From: Companilactobacillus versmoldensis DSM 14857 = KCTC 3814
GTDB taxonomy: Bacteria; Bacillota; Bacilli; Lactobacillales; Lactobacillaceae
Direction: 5' to 3'
DNA: 36,270 bases
Assembly (NCBI RefSeq): GCF_001434295.1
Contig: NZ_AZFA01000020.1
Span: 1-36,270, forward strand
In this document: positions 1 to 9,454 of the stretch, piece after piece
How the letters are laid out: every line of letters starts with the position of its first letter
Position numbering within the stretch: the first letter of the stretch is position 1
Position numbers and translations under genes: made by a program
The notes under the pieces: model-generated
The model's input: only the letters and a program-made list of their open reading frames with translations
Database searches by the model: none
Told to the model about the DNA's origin: nothing

Positions 1-558
1 CCAGAAAGTTTAGACCCTTTTCTTTGTCTATACCAATTGCTAATTTTCGGAAATAAATGATGTAATTTTCTGATTATATCAGTTATTAATCGGTCATTAT
101 TGAAAAGATTATTTTTTTACAAAATTGTTGCAAAATGGTAAAAAAACTCTTAAATCAAGTAAAAAAGGCTGTCTTTTTTTTCAAATAATGATATTATGAA
201 AAGGTTCACAATAAGGGTGAGCTTGAATAAGTGAGCTTGAGCGAAAATTTAATTAGGTGTCGTAAAATATATTTTTTTAATCGTAAAGTAAGCGCTTATA
301 ATTTCTTTTACGTTAATGAAATAAGTTTGAAAATCAAAAAGATCTTGGAACCTTCAAACTGTATTTTCACATCAGTGATTTTCATTCATTTGATCTTATC
401 TATTTATTCTTGATGATAGTCGAAAACATTTTAATTATGGTTGCTCATAACCTAAGAGAAAACCTATACAAATGTGACGAAACCATCATTTGGGATTGTG
501 GTATTTTCAGTCGTAGTTGGGTATAAAACTATGACAAAACAAATTAGGAGGTAAAAGA
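1..558. other. gene-free leader region upstream of mannose PTS
   Basis: No convincing gene lies here. It is very AT-rich. A 60-codon open frame at 231-413 has low-complexity Phe/Ile/Lys composition and no Shine-Dalgarno, so I do not call it. The stretch holds a cre-like site (287-300), a direct repeat GTGAGCTTGA at 217-226 and 231-240, and a small inverted repeat TTATG-N6-CATAA at 435-450. I could not find a convincing sigma-54 -24/-12 element (GG-N10-GC), although such promoters are common for mannose PTS operons. A TATAAA at 522-527 has no well-spaced -35 partner. Confidence 0.6.
287..300. promoter_or_regulatory. candidate cre site (CcpA operator)
   Basis: AGTAAGCGCTTATA contains the palindromic core AAGCGCTT and agrees with TGNAARCGNWWWCA at all but two positions (first T and the penultimate C). 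It sits about 260 bp upstream of a sugar PTS operon, a usual target of CcpA. Binding is inferred. Confidence 0.45.
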
Positions 559-1542
559 ATGGTAAGTATTGTCATTGCAAGTCATGGCAAGTTCGCCGAT
601 GGTATCAAACAATCAGGTTCGATGATCTTCGGTGAACAAGAAGACGTTCAGTCAGTTACGCTGATGCCAGATATGGGCCCTGACGATCTGAAGAAAAAAT
701 TGCAAGATGCAATTGCAAGTTTTTCAGATCAAGACCAAGTTTTGTTCCTAGTTGATCTTTGGGGTGGAACTCCTTTCAATCAAGTCAATGGCTTGTTTGA
801 AGAACACAAAGACAAATGGGCTATCGTGGCTGGTTTGAACTTGCCAATGCTGATTGAAGCTTATGCTTCAAGACTATCGATGGACAGTGCTCAAGAAATT
901 GCTGCACATATCATCGAAACTGCCAAGGATGGAGTTAAAGTTCGTCCCGAAGAATTACAGCCCAAAGAAGAAAAAGCTGCAGCTGCCCCAGCAGCTGCTC
1001 CAAAGACCCCAGCAGGCGGGCATCCTGGATCCCTTCAATACGTTCTTGCCCGGATCGATTCACGTTTATTGCACGGACAAGTTGCTACTGGATGGACTCG
1101 GTCCACTAATCCAACTCGTATCATCGTTGTTTCTGATGCGGTTGCCAAAGATGATCTCCGGAAACAATTGATTCAACAAGCTGCACCAGCTGGTGTCCAC
1201 GCTCATGTTGTCCCAATCAAGAAAATGATCGAATTGGCTCAGGATGATAAACACTTCGGAGGGGAAAGAGCTCTCTTGCTTTTTGAAAGCCCTGAAGATG
1301 CTCTCCAAGCAATCAAAGGTGGAGTACCGATCAAGACTTTAAACGTTGGTTCGATGGCTCACTCAGAAGGCAAAGTTCAACCGAATAAAGTTTTAGCATT
1401 TAGTCAAGAGGATATCGATACTTTCAACAAATTGAAAGATATGGGTATCGACTTCGACGTTCGTAAGGTTCCTGCGGATGGTGAGGGAAATATGCAATCG
1501 ATCCTTGATAAGGCTCAAGCTGAGTTGAACAAACAGAAATAG
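559..1542 (+). CDS. manX: PTS mannose-family transporter subunit IIAB (fused)
   Basis: Cytoplasmic phosphotransfer protein of a mannose/glucose PTS permease: IIA takes phosphate from HPr and passes it to IIB, which phosphorylates the incoming sugar. The 327-residue protein has an N-terminal IIA domain (about 1-130) with the phosphorylatable His9 in IASHGKF, an Ala/Pro/Lys linker (about 133-155), and a IIB domain (about 158-327) with [11 protein letters not shown], whose His172 is the expected phosphosite. The start at 559 follows an AGGAGG box. It is the first gene of a three-gene operon with IIC and IID downstream. The fused IIAB form is normal for lactobacilli. Function is firm; the exact sugar (mannose, glucose, fructose or glucosamine) cannot be read from sequence. 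Confidence 0.96.
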   Translation: MVSIVIASHGKFADGIKQSGSMIFGEQEDVQSVTLMPDMGPDDLKKKLQDAIASFSDQDQVLFLVDLWGGTPFNQVNGLFEEHKDKWAIVAGLNLPMLIEAYASRLSMDSAQEIAAHIIETAKDGVKVRPEELQPKEEKAAAAPAAAPKTPAGGHPGSLQYVLARIDSRLLHGQVATGWTRSTNPTRIIVVSDAVAKDDLRKQLIQQAAPAGVHAHVVPIKKMIELAQDDKHFGGERALLLFESPEDALQAIKGGVPIKTLNVGSMAHSEGKVQPNKVLAFSQEDIDTFNKLKDMGIDFDVRKVPADGEGNMQSILDKAQAELNKQK

Positions 1543-1590
1543 TATTTAGTGGGTATGTTGTATTTATAAAAAAACGGAGGATTAATACTA

Positions 1591-2415
1591 ATGCAATTGA
1601 ATATGATTCAAATAATATTAGTCGTTATTGTATCATTCCTTGCTGGTATGGAAGGTATCTTGGATGAGTTCCATTTTCACCAACCAGTTGTCGCATGTAC
1701 ATTGATCGGCTTAGTCACGGGTCAGTTAGTTCCTTGCATGATCTTAGGTGGTTCATTACAAATGATTGCCTTAGGTTGGGCTAATATTGGAGCTGCTGTT
1801 GCCCCTGATGTTGCTTTGGCATCTGTTGCTTCAGCAATCATCTTGGTACTCGGTGGCGATTTCGGTGCAAAGGGTAGAGCTTCAGCTTTAGCTATCGCTG
1901 TTCCTCTAGCTGTTGCCGGATTACTATTGACTATCTTAGTTCGTACTATTACTACTGGTATCGTACATATCATGGATGCTGCCGCTAAAGAAGGTAGTTT
2001 CCGAAAGATCGATATGTGGCAATACATCGCTATTTCACTACAAGGTCTACGTATTGCCATTCCAGCTGCTTTGATCTTAGCAATCGGTGCTGGACCTGTT
2101 AGTTCAATGCTGAAAGCTATGCCATCTTGGTTGACTGATGGTCTTGCCCTAGGTGGTGGTATGGTCGTTGCTGTTGGTTATGCAATGGTTATTAATATGA
2201 TGGCTTCACGTGAAGTTTGGCCATTCTTCGCAATTGGTTTCGTTTTAGCAACAATCAAGTCATTAACACTTATCGGATTAGGTGCTATTGGTCTTGCTAT
2301 GGCTATGATCTACTTAGCACTATCGAAAAACGGTGGTGGCTCTGGCTCAGGTTCTGGCGGTAGCGGGGAAACAAATACTGGTGACCCCGTCGGAGACATA
2401 ATTGACGACTACTAA
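1591..2415 (+). CDS. manY: PTS mannose-family transporter subunit IIC
   Basis: Polytopic membrane subunit that forms the sugar channel with IID. The 274-residue protein is hydrophobic throughout and carries family signatures near the N-terminus (AGMEGILDEFHFHQP, then ANIGAAVAPD). A GGAGG box precedes the start. The C-terminus (about residues 249-274) ends in a Gly/Ser-rich run followed by an acidic GDPVGDIIDDY tail, probably cytoplasmic. The N-terminal sequence resembles the IIC type that, with IID, is the receptor of class IIa bacteriocins in other lactic acid bacteria; that role is established for the family and only inferred here. Confidence 0.96.
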   Translation: MQLNMIQIILVVIVSFLAGMEGILDEFHFHQPVVACTLIGLVTGQLVPCMILGGSLQMIALGWANIGAAVAPDVALASVASAIILVLGGDFGAKGRASALAIAVPLAVAGLLLTILVRTITTGIVHIMDAAAKEGSFRKIDMWQYIAISLQGLRIAIPAALILAIGAGPVSSMLKAMPSWLTDGLALGGGMVVAVGYAMVINMMASREVWPFFAIGFVLATIKSLTLIGLGAIGLAMAMIYLALSKNGGGSGSGSGGSGETNTGDPVGDIIDDY

Positions 2416-2432
2416 AATGGAGGAAGATTAAA

Positions 2433-3344
2433 ATGGCTGATCAAGTAAAAATTTCTAAAAGAGATCGTATCGCCGTTTGGTGGCGTTCAACCTTCATTCA
2501 AGGTTCTTGGAATTATGAACGTATGCAAAACGGTGGCTGGGCATATTCACTTATCCCAGTTTTGAAAAAATTATATAAGACAAAAGAAGATCGTGCCGCA
2601 GCTTTAAAGCGTCACTTGGAATTCTTCAATTGTCACCCTTATCTAGCTTCACCTATCTTGGGTGTAACAATGGCATTGGAAGAGGATCGTGCTAACGGTG
2701 CTCCAGTTGATGACGTTGCTATCCAAGGTGTTAAAGTTGGTATGATGGGTCCTTTGGCTGGTATTGGTGATCCTGTGTTCTGGTTCACTGTTAAGCCTAT
2801 CATCGGTGCCGTAGCCGCATCACTAGCTATGACTGGTAATATCATGGGACCAATCATCTATTTCGTTGCATGGAACGTTATTCGTATGGCCTTCATGTGG
2901 TATACACAAGAATTAGGTTACAAAGCTGGTTCAAAGATCACCGAAGATATGTCAGGTGGTTTGCTCCAAAACATCACCAAAGGTGCTTCAATTCTAGGTA
3001 TGTTTATCTTAGGAGCCTTGATCAACCGGTGGGTTGTTGTTAAATTCACGCCGGTTGTCGCAACTAACAAATTAGCTAAAGGTGCTTATATCGATTGGAG
3101 TAATCTCCCATCAGGAACAGCTGGTATCAAGGAAGCTTTGATCCAACATTCGCACGGATTAGCACTCTCGGCAACCAAGGTCACAACGCTTCAAGATAAC
3201 TTGGATCTGTTGATCCCTGGATTAGCTGCCTTACTATTAACATTGCTTTGCATGTGGTTACTAAAGAAGAAAGTATCACCAATCATCCTTATCTTAGGAT
3301 TGTTCGTGGTTGGTGTTGTCTTCCACGTAATTGGATTAATGTAA
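2433..3344 (+). CDS. manZ: PTS mannose-family transporter subunit IID
   Basis: Second membrane subunit of the permease, 303 residues, starting 17 bases after the IIC stop behind a GGAGGA box. The cytoplasmic N-terminal part contains the typical QGSWNYERMQNGGW stretch (about residues 24-37), then GPLAGIGDP (about 107-115); hydrophobic segments lie mainly in the C-terminal half, ending in a strong membrane helix (about 282-302). Residues about 205-255 form a polar stretch corresponding to the variable extracytoplasmic region of IID proteins. The operon ends here: an intrinsic terminator follows at 3384-3422. Confidence 0.96.
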   Translation: MADQVKISKRDRIAVWWRSTFIQGSWNYERMQNGGWAYSLIPVLKKLYKTKEDRAAALKRHLEFFNCHPYLASPILGVTMALEEDRANGAPVDDVAIQGVKVGMMGPLAGIGDPVFWFTVKPIIGAVAASLAMTGNIMGPIIYFVAWNVIRMAFMWYTQELGYKAGSKITEDMSGGLLQNITKGASILGMFILGALINRWVVVKFTPVVATNKLAKGAYIDWSNLPSGTAGIKEALIQHSHGLALSATKVTTLQDNLDLLIPGLAALLLTLLCMWLLKKKVSPIILILGLFVVGVVFHVIGLM

Positions 3345-3383
3345 TTAGTGTAACTACTTAAACAAGTGTCAGACGCTAAAAAT

Positions 3384-3422
3384 GTCCGTCAATTCAAAAT
3401 AGGATTGACGGACTTTCTTTAT
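3384..3422 (+). terminator. intrinsic terminator after manZ
   Basis: Inverted repeat GTCCGTCAAT (3384-3393) / ATTGACGGAC (3404-3413) with a T-rich tail. It separates the PTS operon from the DUF956 gene. Confidence 0.85.
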
Positions 3423-3519
3423 TATCGACGAATTATCAAAATAGTAAGTACTCAGATCCGCCGGTAAAGTTAATTTTAGTTATAATATTATTAAAAGAGT
3501 TAAAGAACGGAGTCTATCA

Positions 3520-3906
3520 ATGGTTGAATCGTTAAATAAAAAATCTGAATTAGTTATCAAAGCGACCTCACATATGGGGCTAGAGACCTATGGCCAAATC
3601 ATGCTAGGGGATAAAGCATTTGAATTTTACAATGACCGTGATAAAAAAGATTTTATCCAGATCCCTTGGACTCAAATAGATTATGTCGTCGTATCTGTTT
3701 TGTTTGGTGGCAAATGGATCCCTCGCTATGGGATCAGGACCAAGAAAAATGGGATGTTCACTTTCTCGTCGAAGGATCCTAAACGTGTCCTACGAGGCAT
3801 CAGGGAACATATCGATGCTGACAAGATCGTCAAATCACTTACTTTCTTCCAAGTCCTTAAACGAGGGTTAACGACGAAACCGAACTTTTTGAAAAAGAAG
3901 AAATAA
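3520..3906 (+). CDS. manO: DUF956 family protein (ManO-type)
   Basis: A 128-residue soluble protein of the DUF956 family, which in lactic acid bacteria is found almost always next to mannose PTS genes and is often called ManO. Its biochemical role is not established; a regulatory role is assumed from linkage. The sequence shows an alternating hydrophobic/charged beta-rich pattern, WTQIDYVVVSVLFGGKW near residue 50, and a Lys-rich C-terminus. A CGGAG box precedes the start. TATAAT at 3481-3486, together with the terminator after manZ, suggests that it can be transcribed on its own. Confidence 0.85.
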   Translation: MVESLNKKSELVIKATSHMGLETYGQIMLGDKAFEFYNDRDKKDFIQIPWTQIDYVVVSVLFGGKWIPRYGIRTKKNGMFTFSSKDPKRVLRGIREHIDADKIVKSLTFFQVLKRGLTTKPNFLKKKK

Positions 3907-3909
3907 AAA

Positions 3910-3950
3910 AATAGCTGCAATTTTATCGAAAAATTGCAGCTATTATTGTA
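3910..3950. terminator. bidirectional terminator between manO and the immunity-like gene
   Basis: A 15-base perfect inverted repeat AATAGCTGCAATTTT (3910-3924) / AAAATTGCAGCTATT (3930-3944) is flanked by an A-run on the left and a T-rich run on the right. It lies between convergent stop codons and should serve both strands. Confidence 0.85.
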
Positions 3951-3951
3951 T

Positions 3952-4248
3952 TTAGTTTAAAAAGCCCTGTAACCAGCCATGTTTTGAGCTCTGACGAACG
4001 TTTACCTCGTTTAAGGTGCTCAGTAGGTCATTGAGTGGTTTTGGCATCATGAAGCCATGATTGCGAACGTAGACACCTGCTTGTTTTCGCAATGGAGTCA
4101 AATTTTTGTAACGTTTTTGATAAGTGATCTTTTGATTCAAGTCACCGATCAAAAGATTCAATTTGTCATCAGCCATAATATCAGGATCATCCAGACATTT
4201 TTCGGTCAACGATAAAAGCTTTTCGGCATCTTTTTTAGTATATTTCAT
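3952..4248 (-). CDS. bacteriocin immunity-like protein (EntA_Immun type)
   Basis: A 98-residue, highly charged, mainly helical protein with no signal peptide or membrane segment. Its size, helical periodicity and C-terminal half (NLTPLRKQAGVYVRNHGFM, then MPKPLNDLLSTLNEV) resemble the four-helix cytosolic immunity proteins of pediocin-like bacteriocins. In that family the protein binds the mannose PTS-bacteriocin complex from inside and blocks the pore. The start follows a GAGGA box, 18 bases downstream of a CPBP protease gene on the same strand, so the two probably form an operon. No bacteriocin precursor gene was seen nearby, which makes it an orphan immunity gene. Family assignment is by pattern, not alignment; another small helical family is possible. 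Confidence 0.6.
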   Translation of the reverse strand: MKYTKKDAEKLLSLTEKCLDDPDIMADDKLNLLIGDLNQKITYQKRYKNLTPLRKQAGVYVRNHGFMMPKPLNDLLSTLNEVNVRQSSKHGWLQGFLN

Positions 4249-4266
4249 AATTATTCCTCAAGTGGA

Positions 4267-4893
4267 TTATGCCAAACTAAGTCCGAGCACCACAGCATTC
4301 ATGATGATATGACTGGTGGCACTGACATAAATATTTTTGGAACGGTAATAAACAAAACAGAACCAAGCACCCATGACCAAGTAGATCACGAAACGAGTAT
4401 CCTGGTGCATGAAAGCAAACAATAATGAAGAAATCAAGATTGCCCAATAAATATTAGTTGGCTTGATCAAATTAGCAAAGAATACCCTGCGAAAAACTAT
4501 TTCCTCCATAATTGGAGCACAGAAAAGGATATAAATCAAATAGTATGGATATCCTTTGACTGAAGTCAGTAAACTCATCGTATTTTGAGATGACGTTGGC
4601 AGGTGGAGCAAGACTTGTTCGATCAATCCTAAGCCAAATTGGATGACTACCGCGCCGATAGCTCCAATTAAACTCCAAGTGACAAATCGATGCCAATCAA
4701 AAGTTTGCTCGAAATCATTTTTGCCATTGGTATGGGTCAAATAAACCATGATAAAAGTGGCAACGATTGCAGCAACCGTCACGATGGCAAAGAAGGGATG
4801 TCCGGTCAATCGGAGCATCGACAATATGGTGGAAATAAATAAGAGGGCCAGATAAGTTAAAATCGTTAACAACTGGTTGGTAGAATTTTTCAT
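4267..4893 (-). CDS. CPBP family intramembrane glutamic protease
   Basis: A 208-residue polytopic membrane protein of the CPBP (Abi/CAAX-like) family. Motif 1 is EEIVFRR (about residues 130-136) in the characteristic EExxxR form; FAFMH (about 159-163) gives the FxxxH motif and HIIMN (about 195-199) the third, HxxxN. About six hydrophobic segments are visible. In lactic acid bacteria members of this family are often encoded in bacteriocin loci, where some act as self-immunity proteins; others have unrelated roles. The start lies behind AAGGAG. It is divergent from groES across a 131-bp spacer and is followed by the immunity-like gene. Catalytic residues are all present. The substrate is unknown. 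Confidence 0.88.
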   Translation of the reverse strand: MKNSTNQLLTILTYLALLFISTILSMLRLTGHPFFAIVTVAAIVATFIMVYLTHTNGKNDFEQTFDWHRFVTWSLIGAIGAVVIQFGLGLIEQVLLHLPTSSQNTMSLLTSVKGYPYYLIYILFCAPIMEEIVFRRVFFANLIKPTNIYWAILISSLLFAFMHQDTRFVIYLVMGAWFCFVYYRSKNIYVSATSHIIMNAVVLGLSLA

Positions 4894-4921
4894 GTAAACT
4901 CCTTTTTTGTGATGTAAATAC

Positions 4922-4949
4922 TTGCATGTTATCTATAAAATGTTAATAT
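4922..4949 (+). promoter_or_regulatory. candidate sigma-A promoter of groESL
   Basis: TTGCAT at 4922-4927 and TAATAT at 4944-4949 are separated by 16 bases, placing the transcription start just before the CIRCE element. Alternative -10 choices exist in this AT-rich stretch. Confidence 0.5.
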
Positions 4950-4960
4950 AAAAGTTGTGA

Positions 4961-4987
4961 TTAGCACAACGAATGTTTGAGTGCTAA
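4961..4987. promoter_or_regulatory. CIRCE operator (HrcA binding site), imperfect left arm
   Basis: TTAGCACAA (4961-4969), a 9-base spacer, and GAGTGCTAA (4979-4987). The right arm is the exact consensus; the left arm differs at its last two bases (AA instead of TC). The position directly upstream of groES is the standard one for HrcA repression of class I heat-shock genes. Confidence 0.93.
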
Positions 4988-5024
4988 ATTAATAATAATA
5001 AAAAATTCATCGGAGGGATATAAA

Positions 5025-5309
5025 TTGTTAAAACCACTTGGAGACAGAATTATTGTAACAGTCGATAAAGAAGAAGAGAAGACAGTTGGTGGCATTGTTC
5101 TTGCTAACAACGCTAAAGAAAAGCCACAAACAGCTGAAGTTGTAGCTGTTGGTGCTGGTGAAACAACACCGGAAGGTAAAGTATTACCTTTGACAGTTAA
5201 AACTGGAGATAAGATTCTCTTCGATAAATATGCTGGCTCAGAAGTAAAATATGACGATAAAGATTACCTAATCCTTCATGAAAAAGACATCATGGCAATC
5301 GTTGAATAA
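5025..5309 (+). CDS. groES: co-chaperonin GroES (Hsp10)
   Basis: Ring-shaped heptameric lid of the GroEL folding chamber in the cytosol. The 94-residue protein starts with [11 protein letters not shown], the canonical GroES N-terminus, from a TTG codon placed seven bases after a strong GGAGGG box. An earlier in-frame ATG at 4977 lies inside the CIRCE element and would add 16 unrelated residues, so it is not the start. The mobile loop (about residues 16-32, [17 protein letters not shown]) and the conserved C-terminal stretch [15 protein letters not shown] are intact. It is cotranscribed with groEL under CIRCE control. Confidence 0.97.
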   Translation: MLKPLGDRIIVTVDKEEEKTVGGIVLANNAKEKPQTAEVVAVGAGETTPEGKVLPLTVKTGDKILFDKYAGSEVKYDDKDYLILHEKDIMAIVE

Positions 5310-5337
5310 TTTATCAGGCAAATAAAAAACTATTTAA

Positions 5338-6996
<1,659 letters not shown>

Positions 6997-7079
6997 TCAT
7001 TTCCCATCAAAACCCCAACAAACCGATGAGAACATTGTTGGAATAGAATATCCCTGAGAAATATTAGAAATAAATACCA

Positions 7080-7118
7080 AAAAATGGAGTTGTTGATTTA
7101 TTCAGCAACTCCATTTTT
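7080..7118 (+). terminator. intrinsic terminator after groEL
   Basis: Seventeen-base arms (7080-7096 and 7102-7118) pair with one G-U, around a TTTAT loop. The left arm begins with an A-run and the right arm ends in TTTTT, so it may work in both directions. Confidence 0.9.
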
Positions 7119-7162
7119 GTATGCTACAATTTTGGATATATTAATAACAATGGGGAAAAATA

Positions 7163-7858
7163 ATGATCGGGACAATTTTTAATGTTTGTATGATTCTTGT
7201 AGGTAGTCTTATCGGGCGGTTTTTGCATAAGGGGTTGAAACCAGAACTTCAGAAGATATTGACGCAGTCATTAGGCTTAGCGGCCGCTTTGATCGGTATC
7301 AATGCTGTTGTCCAAAACATGCCAAAAAGACACTACCCAGTCCTATTCATCGTTAGTTTAGCTATCGGTGGAGTAGTCGGACAGTGGTTGAATATCGAAA
7401 CACATTTTGATAATTTAGTGAACCGTTTTTCTAAGCCAGATCCAAATAGTAAGACCAATTTTGCTGAAGGTTTAGCTACAGCAATTCTTTTGTATTGTAT
7501 TGGTTCCTTGTCAATTCTGGGACCGATTCAAGCGGCTTTGAAACAAGACTATACTTTCCTATTCACTAATGGGATGTTAGACGGAATCACTTCAATCGTA
7601 CTAGCCTCGACCTTTGGCTTTGGGATCGCCCTAGCAGCTGGAGCGGTATTCATTTGGCAGGGCAGTATTTATCTAATCGCTTTTTATCTTCAAAATGCTA
7701 TCAGTTCAAGCATGGTGACCGAACTAACGATCGTCGGCGGGATTTTGATCTTTGCATCAGGTTTAGGATTATTGAAAATCCAAAAAATCAGCGTCTTGAA
7801 TTTATTACCATCGTTAGTCGTGCCAATCGTGGGCGTGTTGATTTTACAAGCTTTCTAA
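7163..7858 (+). CDS. DUF554 family membrane protein
   Basis: A 231-residue integral membrane protein with about seven hydrophobic segments, of the DUF554 family (YqgA/YdfK-like). The N-terminus MIGTIFNVCMILVGSLIGR and the motif LYCIGSLSILGPIQAAL (about residues 113-129) are typical. Function in this family is not established; transport has been proposed. It has a GGGGA ribosome site. Its stop codon overlaps the stop of the convergent small membrane protein gene. Confidence 0.85.
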   Translation: MIGTIFNVCMILVGSLIGRFLHKGLKPELQKILTQSLGLAAALIGINAVVQNMPKRHYPVLFIVSLAIGGVVGQWLNIETHFDNLVNRFSKPDPNSKTNFAEGLATAILLYCIGSLSILGPIQAALKQDYTFLFTNGMLDGITSIVLASTFGFGIALAAGAVFIWQGSIYLIAFYLQNAISSSMVTELTIVGGILIFASGLGLLKIQKISVLNLLPSLVVPIVGVLILQAF

Positions 7859-8169
7859 ATCTGTGATAGGCAATAAATCAAATAACCACCAATAAGTATC
7901 AAGATGAGAGAGACACCGCCAGTCAGCGGATGTCTCCTTTTTATTAGGCAATAGATCAAGGTAACAAGTGCTGTCAGACTAAATAAAATCAACGGTAGTA
8001 ACAAAGTATTGAAGATAAAAAGACAGATCAAGTCGATAACGATTGAACAGTAGAGTAAATATTCTGATTTTTTCAGTTCTAAGTTGTAAAACAAAATAGC
8101 TGGTAATTGCAACACGATACAAACGATCAATTTAAAGACTAGCCTCAAGGTAAAATTGGCCAATATCAC
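7855..8169 (-). CDS. small hypothetical membrane protein
   Basis: I do not recognise a family. The 104-residue protein is almost entirely hydrophobic, with about four predicted membrane helices and a short basic loop (KRRHPLTGG, about residues 77-85) between the third and fourth. The start is GTG, four bases after a GGAG box (AAGGAGATGA), which supports a real gene. Its stop overlaps the stop of the convergent DUF554 gene, so transcripts of the two overlap at their 3' ends with no terminator between them. Confidence 0.6.
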   Translation of the reverse strand: MILANFTLRLVFKLIVCIVLQLPAILFYNLELKKSEYLLYCSIVIDLICLFIFNTLLLPLILFSLTALVTLIYCLIKRRHPLTGGVSLILILIGGYLIYCLSQI

Positions 8170-8302
8170 TCATCTCCTTCAATACAAAAAAGTATAGCTT
8201 GCCAATGTAAATATTCGGTTAAGTTAAACGCGAATTTAATAATTATTCTAATCTTGATACATTGTGAAATAGTATTGTAATAATAAATAACCAGATAAAT
8301 TG

Positions 8303-8331
8303 TTGACATTTATTAAAATAAGATTAATAAT
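8303..8331 (+). promoter_or_regulatory. sigma-A promoter of the dehydrogenase gene, with palindrome over the -10
   Basis: Consensus TTGACA at 8303-8308, a 17-base spacer, and AATAAT at 8326-8331. The perfect palindrome AGATTA-A-TAATCT (8321-8333) covers the -10 region and could be an operator; in such AT-rich DNA chance is also possible. Confidence 0.7.
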
Positions 8332-8363
8332 CTTTAATAATTACTTTTTTGTGAGGTTTTAAT

Positions 8364-9338
8364 ACGAAATATACAGTATTAGGCGCAGGTGCAATGGGAT
8401 TGAGATATGGATTGTTGTTGCAAGACGCCGGCTTCCCAGTTGACTTTGTTGAGATCTGGGACAAATCGATCGAGACCATCAAAGAACAAGGCGGAGTTTA
8501 TCAATCAAGAGACCGTCAAAATAAACATCTCGTACCAGTAAATATTTATTCACCTGAGGATTATCAAGGAGATCCTGATGTTTGGATCGTTTTCGTTAAG
8601 CAAATGCAATTAGCTGATGCTCTAAAAAGGTGTCAACATCTTTTCAACGATAAGCAGTATGTAGTTGCACCTATGAATGGCATCGGTCATATCGAGAAAT
8701 TGAATCAATATTTTGATTCCGAGAAGGTCTTGAGCGGAACTGCCATGATTGCAACAGTCTTGAATGGACCTGGTGACGTTGATTTCATGGGTGCTGCTGG
8801 TAGTGGCAGTATGAAACTGGTCAATCAAAATGAGACACCAGATGAGATGACTTATAAGATTGTTGATGAGTTCAAGCAAGCCAACTTGAATCCCGATTTG
8901 ACCACGAATTTCATGGGTACTTTGATGTCAAAAGTTATCCTCAATTCAGTTCTGAACACTCTTTGTACGATGTTTGAAATAAGAATGGGTGAATTCATTC
9001 AAGCTCCGACCGCTGAAAAACTTGGTCAACAATTGGTCGATGAAGCCTTCGATGTTTGTGAGCGTGCCAATATCCAACTGCTCAACACGCGCCAACAAGA
9101 ATGGCAGACTATCAAAACTGCCAGTGAGACCAGCATGCCGCTACATTATCCTTCGATGTATCAAGACATGCATAAAAACCGACCAACCGAAGTCGATTAT
9201 ATCAACGGGTATATTTACGACTTGGGTGTTAAACATCATTACGAAGCCTCGACCCATGACTATTTGAGAAACTTAGTTCATTTAGCCGAGTTTGCGAAGA
9301 ACTTTGATGAAGAGAAGTTTTTGGCTAGTAAAGAATAA
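8364..9338 (+). CDS. ketopantoate reductase family (ApbA/PanE-like) NADP-dependent dehydrogenase, apparent ACG start
   Basis: A 324-residue two-domain dehydrogenase: an N-terminal Rossmann fold with GAGAMG at about residues 8-13, and a C-terminal helical ApbA_C domain containing the conserved Lys of SKVILNSVLNTLC (about residues 189-201). Family members reduce 2-ketopantoate or similar 2-keto acids with NADPH; the exact substrate here is uncertain. The oddity is the start. After the in-frame stop at 8352 no ATG, GTG or TTG occurs until 8394, which encodes the Met inside GAGAMG and would destroy cofactor binding. ACG at 8364, seven bases after a GAGG box, gives the expected (M)KYTVLGAGAMG N-terminus. 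Either ACG is used or the base is an error or mutation. Confidence 0.85.
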   Translation, partial: TKYTVLGAGAMGLRYGLLLQDAGFPVDFVEIWDKSIETIKEQGGVYQSRDRQNKHLVPVNIYSPEDYQGDPDVWIVFVKQMQLADALKRCQHLFNDKQYVVAPMNGIGHIEKLNQYFDSEKVLSGTAMIATVLNGPGDVDFMGAAGSGSMKLVNQNETPDEMTYKIVDEFKQANLNPDLTTNFMGTLMSKVILNSVLNTLCTMFEIRMGEFIQAPTAEKLGQQLVDEAFDVCERANIQLLNTRQQEWQTIKTASETSMPLHYPSMYQDMHKNRPTEVDYINGYIYDLGVKHHYEASTHDYLRNLVHLAEFAKNFDEEKFLASKE

Positions 9339-9373
9339 AAGGCTATTTTGCTTGATTTAAACAATTAATAAAT

Positions 9374-9408
9374 AAGCACTTCTGAAAAACATTTCAGAAG
9401 TGCTTTTC
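9374..9408 (+). terminator. intrinsic terminator after the dehydrogenase gene
   Basis: Fourteen-base perfect arms (9374-9387 and 9392-9405) with a four-base loop, followed by a T-rich run. Confidence 0.9.
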
Positions 9409-9454
9409 TTTGTTATAATGATTATCCGTTAATAGGAAAAAAGGTGCTGGAGGA

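Noticed and set aside
231-413. 60-codon open frame in the PTS leader
   Set aside because: No ribosome site, low-complexity composition, and it runs through the cre-like site; it looks like chance in AT-rich DNA.
430-558. Sigma-54 promoter for the mannose PTS operon
   Set aside because: No GG-N10-GC arrangement with acceptable flanks was found, although this class of promoter is common for such operons.
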